A stretch of DNA of 64,000 nt from Streptomyces capillispiralis (lineage in GTDB: Bacteria; Actinomycetota; Actinomycetes; Streptomycetales; Streptomycetaceae): positions 5,364,501 through 5,428,500 of the forward strand of contig NZ_VIWV01000001.1 in NCBI RefSeq assembly GCF_007829875.1, written 5' to 3'. Every line of letters starts with the position of its first letter. The stretch's first letter is position 1. The position numbers were made by a program, and so were the translations under genes. The notes under the pieces were generated by a model, which saw only the letters and a program-made list of their open reading frames with translations, had not been told where the DNA came from and did not search any database. Shown here in pieces: positions 41,314-50,430 of this stretch.

Positions 41314-42115
41314 CGTCGCCCACCGGGGGCCCTCCGGGACGGCGGCCGTCCGGGAGGAACAGCACCGAGTTGACGTAGCGCGGGCCCCGGAGCCCGCCGT
41401 ACGGCAGGACCCGGCGCAGCAGACCGTGCGTGGCCACGTGGGAGGTGCGCGCCTGGTGGGCCTCCAGCGGGAAGCGGGACAGCGGGACCCAGGCGCCGGC
41501 GGGCAGCACCCAGCCGTCGTAGCCGAGGCCGGACAGATGGGTCACCACGGGCGCGATCGGCTGGATGCGGGACTCCAGCTCCACGAACAGGGCCGGGCGG
41601 TCGCGGGCCAGGAGACCGGCCGCCCCGCGCAGCACGGCCAGTTCGCTGCCGTCCACGTCGATCTTGACGAAGCCGACGTCGCGCAGGCCGAGCCCGTCCA
41701 GGGTGACGCAGGTGACGTCCAGGGCGTGGCCGTGGATGTCCCGGCGGACCAGGGACGACACGCCCCGGTCGCCGCCGTCGCCGGGCGGCAGCCACAGGCG
41801 GGCGGTGCCGGGGCGGTCGGAGGCGGCCGCGCGGATCACCTGGACGTTGGGCGGGGCGGAGGCGGTGAGCAGCCGGGCCAGGCGGGGGACCGGCTCCAGG
41901 GTCACCACCTGCCGGGCGCGCCCGGCCAGCCGCCGCGTCCAGGGGCCGTACCAGCCGCCGACGTCCACCGCCGTGCCGCAGTCCGGCGGGCACAGCTCCG
42001 CCAGCCGGGCCAGCTCCGGTTCGAAGCGGGGGTAGACCGCCCTGGCCGCCGCGGCGACCAGGCGCGTGGGCAGGAACGACGCCACCCGGGCGGTCAGGGT
42101 GCGGCGCGGCGTCAC
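41279..42115 (-). CDS. FkbM-family SAM-dependent methyltransferase
   Basis: A 278-aa methyltransferase. The SAM-binding loop is AVDVGGWYGPWTRRLA (about residues 49-64), followed by LEPVPRLARLL. VKIDVDGSELAVLRG is the hallmark FkbM motif that holds the catalytic region. FkbM enzymes O-methylate sugars and natural products. The GTG start overlaps the Trm112 gene stop by 4 nt. Within a glycan operon a sugar O-methyltransferase role is likely. The C-terminal tail after residue 255 is Pro/Gly-rich and probably disordered. Cytoplasmic. Confidence 0.85.
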   Translation of the reverse strand: MTPRRTLTARVASFLPTRLVAAAARAVYPRFEPELARLAELCPPDCGTAVDVGGWYGPWTRRLAGRARQVVTLEPVPRLARLLTASAPPNVQVIRAAASDRPGTARLWLPPGDGGDRGVSSLVRRDIHGHALDVTCVTLDGLGLRDVGFVKIDVDGSELAVLRGAAGLLARDRPALFVELESRIQPIAPVVTHLSGLGYDGWVLPAGAWVPLSRFPLEAHQARTSHVATHGLLRRVLPYGGLRGPRYVNSVLFLPDGRRPGGPPVGDDGSRAPRTTPR

Positions 42116-42351
42116 GGCGCCGTCCCGGGGGCCTCGGACACCCGCGTCAGCAGCTGCGCGTGCTCCTCCTCGGACACCTGCTCCCCGGAGGACGGCAGCA
42201 GTTGCGGGATGCCGTCGGTGACCGGGTAGCGGCGGCGCAGCCGCGGGTTGTAGAGGGCCTCGCCCTCCGCGCCGTCGGGGGCGAGCAGGTGCAGCGGCCC
42301 CTTGTCGAGCGGGCAGGCCAGGATCCTCAGCAGCGGGTCGTCGGGTGTCAC
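42112..42351 (-). CDS. Trm112-family small protein
   Basis: A 79-aa protein with LRILACPLDKGPLHLL at the start and NPRLRRRYPVTDGIPQLLP later, the signature of the Trm112/UPF0434 family. Only one of the usual zinc cysteines is visible (CPLDKGPL lacks the second Cys). Trm112 proteins stabilise and activate methyltransferases in eukaryotes and archaea; bacterial versions are less studied. It is translationally coupled on both sides (GTGA overlaps with the transporter and the FkbM methyltransferase), so it may serve the methyltransferases of this operon. GTG at 42351. Confidence 0.82.
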   Translation of the reverse strand: MTPDDPLLRILACPLDKGPLHLLAPDGAEGEALYNPRLRRRYPVTDGIPQLLPSSGEQVSEEEHAQLLTRVSEAPGTAP

Positions 42352-43280
42352 GGGCGGGTCAGCTCCTTCGCGGCGGTGGGCCGGGGCGGTCCCGGCGCGG
42401 GGTCGTGCTTCGGCATGGCGAGCAGCACACCGACCGCGAGCACCGTGCCCGCGAGGCGCAGCCCCAGCCGCAGCGGCTCGTCGGGCAGCTGCTCGCCGAA
42501 CGACAGCGTGCCGAGCACCGCCGTGAACACGCAGCTCACGGTGGTGCACACCGGCACGATCAGCGAGGCCCGGCAGCGCTGGAGCGCCGCCTGCGACATC
42601 ACCAGACCGAACACGCCGGTGAACAGCAGCAGGTACGGGTACGGGGAGGCCAGCAGCGCGGCGGCCGAGCCGCCGACGCCGTCGCCGGTCAGCCGGCCCG
42701 ACACGCCCTTGATGGCGAGCGAGCTGACGCCGTAGAGGAGGCCGACGGCCACGCCGTACTCGACGCCCGTGGAGGGCAGCCGGTGCCGGTGGCGGGCGCT
42801 GCGCTCGGCGGAGGCGTACAGCCACACCCCGGCCGCCAGCGACGGCACGCACACCAGCAGGATCAGCGGGTACGGCGCCTGCCGGCCCACGGTGTCGGCG
42901 CCCGCGCCGCTCTCCCGCAGCGACAGCACCACCATCAGCAGGGCGAGCAGCACGGCGCCCAGCGCGTACCGCTCCCGGGCGCTGGTCCGCTCGCCCAGCA
43001 GCCGGGACGACAGCAGCACGAGCAGCACCAGACCGGAGACGAAGAGGCCCTGCGCGGCGGCGACCGGCAGGGTGCGGTACACGACGAGCTGGGCGGCGAA
43101 GCCGGCCGCGAGGGCCAGCGCGCCGCCGATCCACAGCGGGCTGCCGATCACCAGCCGCAGCAGCCGCGCCGGCCGGCGGACCGTCACCTCGGGCAGGGCG
43201 GCCAGCGCCCGCTTCTCCAGGACGAACCCGCCGCTGTACAGGACGTTCGCCAACAGGGCCGCGGCCACTCCCCACCCCAT
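42348..43280 (-). CDS. DMT-superfamily membrane transporter
   Basis: A 310-aa protein with about 10 hydrophobic helices arranged in two EamA-like halves (GVAAALLANVLYSGGFVLEK opening and GVEYGVAVGLLYGVSSLAIK in the second half). DMT transporters export metabolites or flip lipid-linked sugars; in arabinan biosynthesis an EmrE/DMT-like protein moves decaprenyl-phospho-arabinose. Position after a methyltransferase in the AftD-like operon suggests movement of a glycan donor (inference). ATG at 43280 has GAGGGGG upstream. Its stop overlaps the Trm112 start by 4 nt. Confidence 0.78.
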   Translation of the reverse strand: MGWGVAAALLANVLYSGGFVLEKRALAALPEVTVRRPARLLRLVIGSPLWIGGALALAAGFAAQLVVYRTLPVAAAQGLFVSGLVLLVLLSSRLLGERTSARERYALGAVLLALLMVVLSLRESGAGADTVGRQAPYPLILLVCVPSLAAGVWLYASAERSARHRHRLPSTGVEYGVAVGLLYGVSSLAIKGVSGRLTGDGVGGSAAALLASPYPYLLLFTGVFGLVMSQAALQRCRASLIVPVCTTVSCVFTAVLGTLSFGEQLPDEPLRLGLRLAGTVLAVGVLLAMPKHDPAPGPPRPTAAKELTRP

Positions 43281-43296
43281 GGTCCCGGGCCCCCTC

Positions 43297-44034
43297 TCAG
43301 GTCCGCCGTGCGTGCAGCAGCAGGATCGACGCGAGCGGCGGCCTGGCACACGCCAGCCGGTCCAGCGGGCGCAGCGCCCGCGGTACGCCGTGGAAGGGCG
43401 CCCCCTCCAGGCGTACGACGGTGAAGCCGGCGGCGGTGACGAACTCCCGCAGCGCACGGGCCGTGTAGAGCCGCAGGTGCCCCACGACCTCGGTGCCCGG
43501 CCGGCCGTGGATGCCGCGCAGGCTGACCTCGGAGAACACCGGCTGCACCCCGGCGAGCAGCAGCACCCGGTTGTACCAGGCGGCCAGGTTCGGGGTGGAC
43601 AGCATCAGATGGCCGCCGGGGCGCAGCACCCGGCGCAGCTCGTCGAGCGCCGCGTCCGGGTCGACGAGGTGCTCGACCACCTCGCTGAACAGCACCGCGT
43701 CGGCCGACCCGGCGGCGAACGGCAGCCCGCCGCCGGTGAGTTCGCCGCGCACCGCGTACGGCAGCCGGGTGCGGGCGCGGGTCAGGGCGTCCTGGGACCA
43801 GTCGACGCCGACGAGGCGGTGGCCGGGCAGGAAGGGGGCGGCGGTGGCGGCGGCCGTGCCGTCGCCGCAGCCGATGTCGAGGACCGTGCGCGGGCCCCCG
43901 TCGCCGGCCGGCCCGAGCGCGCGGGCCAGCATGCGGGCCTGGCGGCGGCCGCGGGCGGGGCCCGACGCCACGGGGACCGCCGGGTTCTCGTAGAAGTCGC
44001 GCAGGTCGCGGGGCGGGGGTGCGGTGGCCGTCAC
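43297..44034 (-). CDS. class I SAM-dependent methyltransferase
   Basis: A 245-aa Rossmann methyltransferase. Motif I is VLDIGCGDGTAAATAA (about residues 50-65), the acidic SAM ligand follows in LVGVDWSQDALTRA, motif II is SADAVLFSEVVEHLVDPD, and LRRVLRPGGHLMLSTPN is motif III. The pattern fits UbiE/Methyltransf_11 type enzymes acting on small molecules or lipids. GTG at 44034 overlaps the preceding condensation-like gene stop by 4 nt. Substrate unknown; sugar or lipid methylation in the same glycan pathway is likely. Confidence 0.87.
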   Translation of the reverse strand: MTATAPPPRDLRDFYENPAVPVASGPARGRRQARMLARALGPAGDGGPRTVLDIGCGDGTAAATAAPFLPGHRLVGVDWSQDALTRARTRLPYAVRGELTGGGLPFAAGSADAVLFSEVVEHLVDPDAALDELRRVLRPGGHLMLSTPNLAAWYNRVLLLAGVQPVFSEVSLRGIHGRPGTEVVGHLRLYTARALREFVTAAGFTVVRLEGAPFHGVPRALRPLDRLACARPPLASILLLHARRT

Positions 44035-45287
44035 TCGGTCGCCTCCGTGGTGTGCAGGTAGTGCGCGAACAGGTCGCGCAGGCGGTCGCCGTCGCCGTCG
44101 CCCAGCAGGGCCCGGGACCAGCGCAGGGCCAGGTGCAGCCGGCCCGCCGTCGACGCGGTGGTGACGGTGAGGCCGCGGGGCATCCGGGCCGGCGCCGAGA
44201 ACCACACCGCGCCCGCCCGGCCCGCCTCCGCGCCGAAGTCCAGCGGGTAGGGGACGCGGCCGATGTTGCTGAGCAGCGTGGTCGACGTCCACGGCGCCGC
44301 CGCCCGGCGCAGCGCCCTGGTGAGCGCGGCACGGCAGCCGACGGGTGCCCAGGGCGCGGTGAGCAGGGCGGCGCCGTGGCCGAGCTGCGGGCGCGGCAGG
44401 GACTTCAGGGCGCGGGTGCGGGAGGCCGTGCGGCGCAGCAGCCCGGGCATCCCGGCGGGGTCCAGTTCGTCCGGCGCGAAGGGCACTTCGACCAGCCGGG
44501 TGCCGTTGCCGATGGGCATCGTGGTGTCCCGGGGGCGGTCGTCGACCGGCATGGTGATGCGCAGGGGACGGCGGGGCGCGCCGTGCTCCCGGTTCCAGTG
44601 GGCGATGGTCAGCGCGGTGGTGACCATCAGCTGGTCGTTGACCGTGTACGGGGCGCCCCGGGGGCGGCGCGGGAGCGGGAGCTCGGCGACGAGGAGACCG
44701 TTGCCGGGCGAGCGCTCGGGGGTCCCCCGGGCCACGCGGGCCGGCGGGGACCAGGCGGACGGGGTGTCCGCCGGGCCCTGCGGCGGCCCGGGGGCCCGTA
44801 CGGGCGGGGCGGCGGGGGAGTTGTCCCGGCCGCCGTACAGCTCGGCGGCGGTGGCCAGGACACGGAGGCAGGCGGGACCGTCCAGGGCGGTGTGGTTGAT
44901 GGTGAGGACCAGGACGGTCCCGCTCCCGGCCACCACGTCGAGGCGGACCGGCGGGGACGCGGACAGCGGGGGCGCCTGGGCCAGCGCCCGGGTCCGGGCG
45001 TCCCCGAGGGCGTCCTTCCCGGGGGCCGGGAAGCGCACCACCTCCACGTCCGGCCCGTCGGTCGGCTCCCATTCGTAGCGGCGCCGGTACCAGGGGCCCG
45101 GGGCCTCGCGCACGAGGATGCGCGGATGCCGCCGCAGGGCCTCGGTGAACGCCTTGCGGATACGGGCGGGCTCCAGGTGCCCCGGCAGGTGCACCTCGAT
45201 GTGCACCGTCTCCGGCTCCTCCTCCTGGAGGCAGTGCCGGGCCACCTCGTCGACGACGGGGAAGGGGATCCGCGCCGGTGCGCTCAT
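44031..45287 (-). CDS. condensation-domain-like acyltransferase
   Basis: A 418-aa protein of the CoA-dependent acyltransferase fold used by NRPS condensation domains and PapA-type enzymes. The active-site motif reads NHTALDG near residue 130, one His short of the HHxxxDG consensus but keeping the catalytic His and structural Asp. LSNIGRVP corresponds to the DFG-like second motif. No carrier-protein domain is attached. It probably transfers an acyl group to a glycan or lipid hydroxyl, as PapA proteins do for mycobacterial surface lipids (family knowledge). ATG at 45287 shares ATGA with the AftD-like gene. Confidence 0.78.
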   Translation of the reverse strand: MSAPARIPFPVVDEVARHCLQEEEPETVHIEVHLPGHLEPARIRKAFTEALRRHPRILVREAPGPWYRRRYEWEPTDGPDVEVVRFPAPGKDALGDARTRALAQAPPLSASPPVRLDVVAGSGTVLVLTINHTALDGPACLRVLATAAELYGGRDNSPAAPPVRAPGPPQGPADTPSAWSPPARVARGTPERSPGNGLLVAELPLPRRPRGAPYTVNDQLMVTTALTIAHWNREHGAPRRPLRITMPVDDRPRDTTMPIGNGTRLVEVPFAPDELDPAGMPGLLRRTASRTRALKSLPRPQLGHGAALLTAPWAPVGCRAALTRALRRAAAPWTSTTLLSNIGRVPYPLDFGAEAGRAGAVWFSAPARMPRGLTVTTASTAGRLHLALRWSRALLGDGDGDRLRDLFAHYLHTTEATE

Positions 45288-48200
45288 ACGGGCCCGCCCC
45301 CTTCCGTGCCGCGCGGGCGCGGCACGTGCGGCGCGTCCGTTCCCCCGGGCGCCCCGGTGGCGGGCGGGGGTACCGGGGGCCGGGGGGCGGCGGCCGGTGC
45401 CGTGACCGGGGGCAGCACCGCCGTGGAGCCCGGGCTGTCCGGGCCGTCCGGGCGGTCGTCCGGTTCCGGGCCCCGGCCGCGGGACCCGCCGAGGGTCACC
45501 AGGGCCGCGAACAGGCCGGTCAGGGAGAGCACTTGGGCCGCGTGGCCGAACGCGCCCCCGTCCGCGCCCACCGGCTCGCCCGCCCCGGCCGCCGCCACGA
45601 CGCCCGCCGCCGCGAGCGCGGCGAACGCCACCGGCACCAGCAGCGCGGGCCGCCGCCGCGCGAGCAGCGCCAGCGCCGGTACCAGCAGCGCCCACCAGCC
45701 CGCGATCACCACGGCGACCAGCGTCAGCGCCACCGCGCCGAGCCACACCCCGGGCGCCGGCGGAACCGGCTGCGGCGCGTCGGGGTTGGCGGCCCGGCGC
45801 CGCCACAGCGCCAGCCCGGCCAGTACCGCGATCCCCGCACCGCTCCCGGCCAGCCCGGCGTGGTACGTCGTCGCCGGCTCGTAGGACAGCTTCACCGTGC
45901 CGCCCGCGCCCGCCGGGACGTGCCAGCCCTGCTGCCAGCCGTCCAGCCGCAGCGGTGTGAGCTCCTCGCCGTTCAGCGTGGCCGTCCACCCGTCGTTGTG
46001 GTTCTGGTACGTCGTCAGGTACGAGGCGGCGCCCGCGCCGACGCTCACCTCGCGCCGGTCGCCCAGCCAGTCCCGTACCCGCAGCTCACGGACGGCGGCC
46101 GAGGGCTCCGGCACGGTCCCCCGGGTCAGCGTCACGTCCGTCACCGCCAGCGGGCCCGCGTCCCCTGCCTCGACCCGGTGCGACCCGGCCGGCAGCTCCA
46201 CCTCCCGCTGTGCCCGGCCGTCCCGGCACGGCGTCACCTCGACCGGGCGCCGCTCCACCAGGTCCCGCACCGTGCCGCGCACGCTCGTCGGGTACAGCTC
46301 GCCGTCCACCGCCAGCACCGGGCCCCGGCCGCACTCCAGCGCCACCTCGCGGGTGCCGGACGGCTGCGGGGTGCGGTACGCGTCGAGGGCGGGGACGTAC
46401 GCCTCGGTCAGCCCCACCGGCAGTTGCAGGTCCTCGCCGGCCACCGGATGGTGCAGGGTGAGCGGGGCGGTCCCGGTGACCGTGATGTCGAGGCGGTCGG
46501 TGGTGATCGGCGGGAAGCGGACCCAGCCGTTCTCGTCGACGCCCGCGACCGCCGCGCCGTCCGGGGAGCTGATGTGCACCTCGGCGGCCCGCGCGGACAG
46601 CCCGCCGGCCGGGGCCAGCACCAGTTCGCCGACCGGCTGCTTGCCCGTCCAGCTCAGACGGACGGTCGGCCGGTCGCCCGCGATCCACGCCGTGGTCAGG
46701 TCGCCGTCGGTCAGATTGCGCGCGGACAGCCCCGGGCCGAGCCGTGCCGTGGAGTCGGCGGTGGCGACGATCCGGTTCCGCTGCTCGGGCGCCACCTCGT
46801 ACAGCAGCCGGTCCAGCGCCTCGCCCGGCACCGCCACCGCGCTCGCCCGCACCTCGTACGTCCCCGCCGTACCCGTGTCGAACCGGCGGTGCAGCCCCGC
46901 CTCGCCGCCGGTGGGGGACAGCCCGGTGGGGTCGGCGGCGCGGTGCAGGGAGACGACCTGGGCGTCGGCGGTGGAGTCCGTGGCGTCGGTGGGCAGCCGC
47001 AGCAGCCGGGTCACCTGGACGCCGGGCAGGTCGATCTCGGAGAAGCCCGCCCCGGTGAGACCGGCGCGCTCCGCCGTCGAGTCGACGATCGTCAGCCTCA
47101 TCCACTCCGTCGGCCCGGCGGGCGCCTTGATCCGCTGCTTGGTGCCGTTGGCCCGCAGGAACCCGGTCACGGACCCGTTCTCGGTCTCCACCCGCAGCCG
47201 GGTCGCCGCCGCCCGGACACCGTCCTGCGGCAGCGGGGTGACGCCGACGGACTCCGGCATGTCGTACCGGCCGTCGAAGGCGATGCGCAGCCACTGCCCG
47301 TCCGGGGAGCCGGCCGAGCCCTCCGCCCACGCCGTGGCCGGGTCGCCGTCGAAGGCGTTCACCGGGTCGTACCGCGGCAGGTGGAACAGCCAGTTGCCGT
47401 AGGAGGACGCCGACACCGCGCGGGCGCCGCGCAGTTCGGCCACCGTCTGGTGCGCGAGCCCCTCGGCCGGAAGGATCTGGTGCGGCCGCTCACCCGCGTC
47501 CTGCGCGGCGTCCGGCGCGTTGCGCTCGTCGCGCGTGTACGTGTACGACGTGTTCGCGTTGACCAGACCGAACCGGGTGTCCGCGCGCCGCATCCCGTCA
47601 CCGGTCACCTGGACCGGCGGGGTGCCGAGCCCCGGGTGGCGGTCACCGGTCAGCACCGCCGGCCGGCCGCGCAGCCCGCCCGCCAGCGGCAGCAGCGCCT
47701 CCGGCCCGCCGGACACCACGGCCGTGTCGGCGACCGGTGCCAGCCCGGCCCGCCCCGGCCGCGGCACGTCCGCACCGGCCGGACGGTAGATCTCCACCGC
47801 CCGCTGCCGCGGGTACAGGCCCTCGACCTGGAGCGGGGTGCCGTGCGCGATCACCCCGCCCGTCATCACCGGACCGAGCCCGGTGACCCGCTCGTACCCG
47901 GACTGCTCCAGCGTGCGCTTGACCGTCGTCGTGGGCACGGAGCCGATCTGGCCGGGGTCGAGGTCGTTGCGGACGACGACGTGGACGACGCCCGCCCGGC
48001 TCAGGTAGTCGGCCAGACCCGGCACTTCGCCGCCGGTGAGCAGGGCCTGCTCGACCGCGTCCAGGGCGCGCCGGTTGCCCGGCGTGCCGAAGGGCACGTG
48101 GTCGCGCTGCGCCCAGCGGGAGTCGGCGACCGCGTCCAGCGGCTGGTCGACGGTCGATCCCCAGGTGTGGATGCCGTGCGCGGTCGCCGGGACCACCAGG

Positions 48201-49588
48201 GCGCGGGAGTCGGGGGAGTGCTCCTCCAGCCAGTCCGCCGTGGCCTGCCAGTACCTGGGGATCTCCTGGAACGAACCGGCGCCGAGGATCGAGCCGTTGA
48301 GGTACGGCCACAGCAGACCCGGCAGCACCAGCAGCGCGGCGGCCGGCGGCGCGAACCGCCGGCCCCGCACCCGGTGCGCCCCGCGCGGCCCGACCGCCGC
48401 GCCCACCAGGTGCGCGAGCCCCAGCACCAGCGCCAGCGCGAGCCCCGTCTGGAACTTGTAGATGTTGCGGAACGGCGACAGCCACCCGTCGAGCCAGTCC
48501 TGCACCACCGCATGGAACGGCCCGCCGGACGCGCCCCCGTACCCGGCGAGCAGCACCAGCGCCGCCACCAGCACGGTCAGCACCAGCCAGCGCCGCTCCG
48601 GCAGGTCGCGCCGGGCCAGCCCCGCGAGCCCCAGCCCCGCCGCGAGCGCCGAGCAGACGACCACGAGCACCGACGACGCCACCGTCCAGCCGGCCGGCAG
48701 CCACGCCTCACCGAAGTGCAGGTAGGCCACCCAGTTCCCGGCGCCGCGCAGCGCCTCCGTCGCCGCCATGGTGTCGGTCGTGGTCCGCGACGTCTCGATG
48801 TAGGGCAGGAAGTTCTCCCCGTACGCGCCGAGCAGGAGCAGCGGGATCCACCACCAGGCGGTCGCCACGATCACCGCCGGCGCCCACCAGGCGATCAGCT
48901 TGCGCCGCCGCGGCCCGGGTGGGCGGGAGAGCAGGTACAGGCCGGCCGGGAGCAGGGACGCCAGCGTCGAGGCCGCGTTGACCCCGCCCATGAACGGCAC
49001 GAGCAGCGCCGACCGCAGCGCCGCGACCCGGGCCGCGTACCGCTCGTCGGCCAGCGGCAGCAGCACCCAGGGCAGGAACGCGCCCGGCAGCGCGGCGGCC
49101 GACGTCGAACCGACGACCGTCGTGAACACCGGCCACAGCGCGTACACCGCCGCCGCGAGCAGCCGGGACGCCCCGCCGCCCACGCGCAGCCGCTCCGCCA
49201 GCCGCAGCGCGCCCCAGAACGCCACCGTCACGATCAGCGACATCCACAGCCGCTCCGCCAGCCACACCGGCAGCCGCACCAGGTCGGCCAGCCAGTAGTA
49301 CGGCAGCATCGGCCACAGATAGCCGGCGTACTGGTCGGAGATGCCGCCGAAGGAGCCCCGGTCCTGCCACAGCACGCCCAGGTCGGCGAGGAAGCGCCCA
49401 GGGTCGACGGTGACGCCGAGCTTGGTGTCGAAGGTCTGCCGGCCCGGCCGCACCGCCAGGAACAGCACGAACACCACGGCCCAGAAGCCGAGCAGCCAGC
49501 GGCGCGGGCGCGGCCCCTCCGGGGGCCCGGAGGCGGTCGCGCGCGAGGGGACGGCTGCCGGAGGGGGAGCCTGGACCGTGGTCGTCAT
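45284..49588 (-). CDS. AftD-like alpha-(1->3)-arabinofuranosyltransferase family membrane protein
   Basis: A 1434-aa GT-C-type glycosyltransferase. After a Pro-rich cytoplasmic tail, the first helix is followed by FDTKLGVTVDPGRFLADL, the AftD/DUF3367 signature with the catalytic Asp, then SDQYAGYLWPMLPYYWLADL. About 11 helices span residues 30-480. Residues 500-1290 are extracytoplasmic, with beta-rich carbohydrate-binding modules (WLRIAFDG, TAWIAGDRPTVRLSW). Three or four helices close the protein. AftD branches arabinan in mycobacteria, using decaprenyl-phospho-arabinose. Streptomyces lacks arabinogalactan of that type, so the acceptor is unknown. ATG at 49588 overlaps the upstream stop by 4 nt. 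Confidence 0.83.
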   Translation of the reverse strand: MTTTVQAPPPAAVPSRATASGPPEGPRPRRWLLGFWAVVFVLFLAVRPGRQTFDTKLGVTVDPGRFLADLGVLWQDRGSFGGISDQYAGYLWPMLPYYWLADLVRLPVWLAERLWMSLIVTVAFWGALRLAERLRVGGGASRLLAAAVYALWPVFTTVVGSTSAAALPGAFLPWVLLPLADERYAARVAALRSALLVPFMGGVNAASTLASLLPAGLYLLSRPPGPRRRKLIAWWAPAVIVATAWWWIPLLLLGAYGENFLPYIETSRTTTDTMAATEALRGAGNWVAYLHFGEAWLPAGWTVASSVLVVVCSALAAGLGLAGLARRDLPERRWLVLTVLVAALVLLAGYGGASGGPFHAVVQDWLDGWLSPFRNIYKFQTGLALALVLGLAHLVGAAVGPRGAHRVRGRRFAPPAAALLVLPGLLWPYLNGSILGAGSFQEIPRYWQATADWLEEHSPDSRALVVPATAHGIHTWGSTVDQPLDAVADSRWAQRDHVPFGTPGNRRALDAVEQALLTGGEVPGLADYLSRAGVVHVVVRNDLDPGQIGSVPTTTVKRTLEQSGYERVTGLGPVMTGGVIAHGTPLQVEGLYPRQRAVEIYRPAGADVPRPGRAGLAPVADTAVVSGGPEALLPLAGGLRGRPAVLTGDRHPGLGTPPVQVTGDGMRRADTRFGLVNANTSYTYTRDERNAPDAAQDAGERPHQILPAEGLAHQTVAELRGARAVSASSYGNWLFHLPRYDPVNAFDGDPATAWAEGSAGSPDGQWLRIAFDGRYDMPESVGVTPLPQDGVRAAATRLRVETENGSVTGFLRANGTKQRIKAPAGPTEWMRLTIVDSTAERAGLTGAGFSEIDLPGVQVTRLLRLPTDATDSTADAQVVSLHRAADPTGLSPTGGEAGLHRRFDTGTAGTYEVRASAVAVPGEALDRLLYEVAPEQRNRIVATADSTARLGPGLSARNLTDGDLTTAWIAGDRPTVRLSWTGKQPVGELVLAPAGGLSARAAEVHISSPDGAAVAGVDENGWVRFPPITTDRLDITVTGTAPLTLHHPVAGEDLQLPVGLTEAYVPALDAYRTPQPSGTREVALECGRGPVLAVDGELYPTSVRGTVRDLVERRPVEVTPCRDGRAQREVELPAGSHRVEAGDAGPLAVTDVTLTRGTVPEPSAAVRELRVRDWLGDRREVSVGAGAASYLTTYQNHNDGWTATLNGEELTPLRLDGWQQGWHVPAGAGGTVKLSYEPATTYHAGLAGSGAGIAVLAGLALWRRRAANPDAPQPVPPAPGVWLGAVALTLVAVVIAGWWALLVPALALLARRRPALLVPVAFAALAAAGVVAAAGAGEPVGADGGAFGHAAQVLSLTGLFAALVTLGGSRGRGPEPDDRPDGPDSPGSTAVLPPVTAPAAAPRPPVPPPATGAPGGTDAPHVPRPRGTEGGGPV

Positions 49589-50430
49589 TCGGGACACCGC
49601 CGGAGGATGAGGAGGAGGTTCCAGGTGGCGAACTCGCGCAGGCCGGGCACCCTGACCACGGCCCGGGTGAGGAACGGCCAGTAGCGGGAGCGCGCCGACA
49701 CGATCCGCACGTCGTCACGGGCGCGCACCTGCCGCAGGGTGGGGCCGATGTGCACGGCGAAGAGGTTCTCGCCGAGAGTGTGCTTGGCGGGCCGGCCGGT
49801 CCGCCGCCGGTAGCGGGCGCGGGCCCGCTCGGCGCCGAGGTAGTGCCAGGGCGCCCACTCGTGACCGCCCCACGGGGAGAGCCAGTTGGTGAACGACACG
49901 TAGATCAGACCGCCCGGCCGGGTCACCCGCGCCAGCTCGCTGAGGAAGGTCTGCGGATCGGCCACGTGCTCCAGCACGTTGGAGGAGAACGTGACGTCCG
50001 CCGACCCGTCGGCCAGCGGCAGCAGATAGCCGTCCGCGATCACCGTCCCCTCGGGCGGCCTCCCGCCCAACTCCCGTCCATCGGGCTCGAACAGGTACGC
50101 GTACGCCCCCCGCCCCCGGAACTCCCGGGTGAAGTACCCGCTGCCGCCGCCGACGTCCACGACGACCCGCCCGGCCACGGACCCGCCGTACGCCTCGACC
50201 TGGTCGACGGCGTCCCGGGCGAGCAGGGCGTAACAGGCGTCGGGGTCCTCCTGCTCCCGCAGGAAGGCACGGAAGAGGGCGAGCGACCGCCGCAGCGACG
50301 GGTCCCTGAGACGGGCGGGCGGCACACCGCCCTCGCGGGGGCGCGGGGCCGTGCTCGCGTGCGGCCGGTTCCGGCGCACCCGCGCCCGCGCCCGTGCGAC
50401 GACCCCGCCGCCCCGGCGCGCCGGCGTCAC
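49585..50430 (-). CDS. class I SAM-dependent methyltransferase
   Basis: A 281-aa methyltransferase. A basic, Arg-rich N-terminus (residues 1-35) precedes the Rossmann core with VVVDVGGGSGYFTREF (motif I), LFEPDGRELGG, and ADVTFSSNVLEHVADPQTFL (motif II). The C-terminal region contains WGGHEWAPWHYLGAERA, aromatic residues typical of sugar or lipid methyltransferases. GTG at 50430 shares GTGA with the glycosyltransferase gene, and the stop shares ATGA with the AftD-like gene. Probably methylates the product or lipid-linked precursor of the same pathway. Confidence 0.85.
   Translation of the reverse strand: MTPARRGGGVVARARARVRRNRPHASTAPRPREGGVPPARLRDPSLRRSLALFRAFLREQEDPDACYALLARDAVDQVEAYGGSVAGRVVVDVGGGSGYFTREFRGRGAYAYLFEPDGRELGGRPPEGTVIADGYLLPLADGSADVTFSSNVLEHVADPQTFLSELARVTRPGGLIYVSFTNWLSPWGGHEWAPWHYLGAERARARYRRRTGRPAKHTLGENLFAVHIGPTLRQVRARDDVRIVSARSRYWPFLTRAVVRVPGLREFATWNLLLILRRCPE

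Noticed and set aside
45278..49684. A 1468-aa plus-strand open frame opposite the AftD-like gene
   Set aside because: Basic low-complexity translation with no domain; the minus-strand frame has the AftD signature and operon overlaps.
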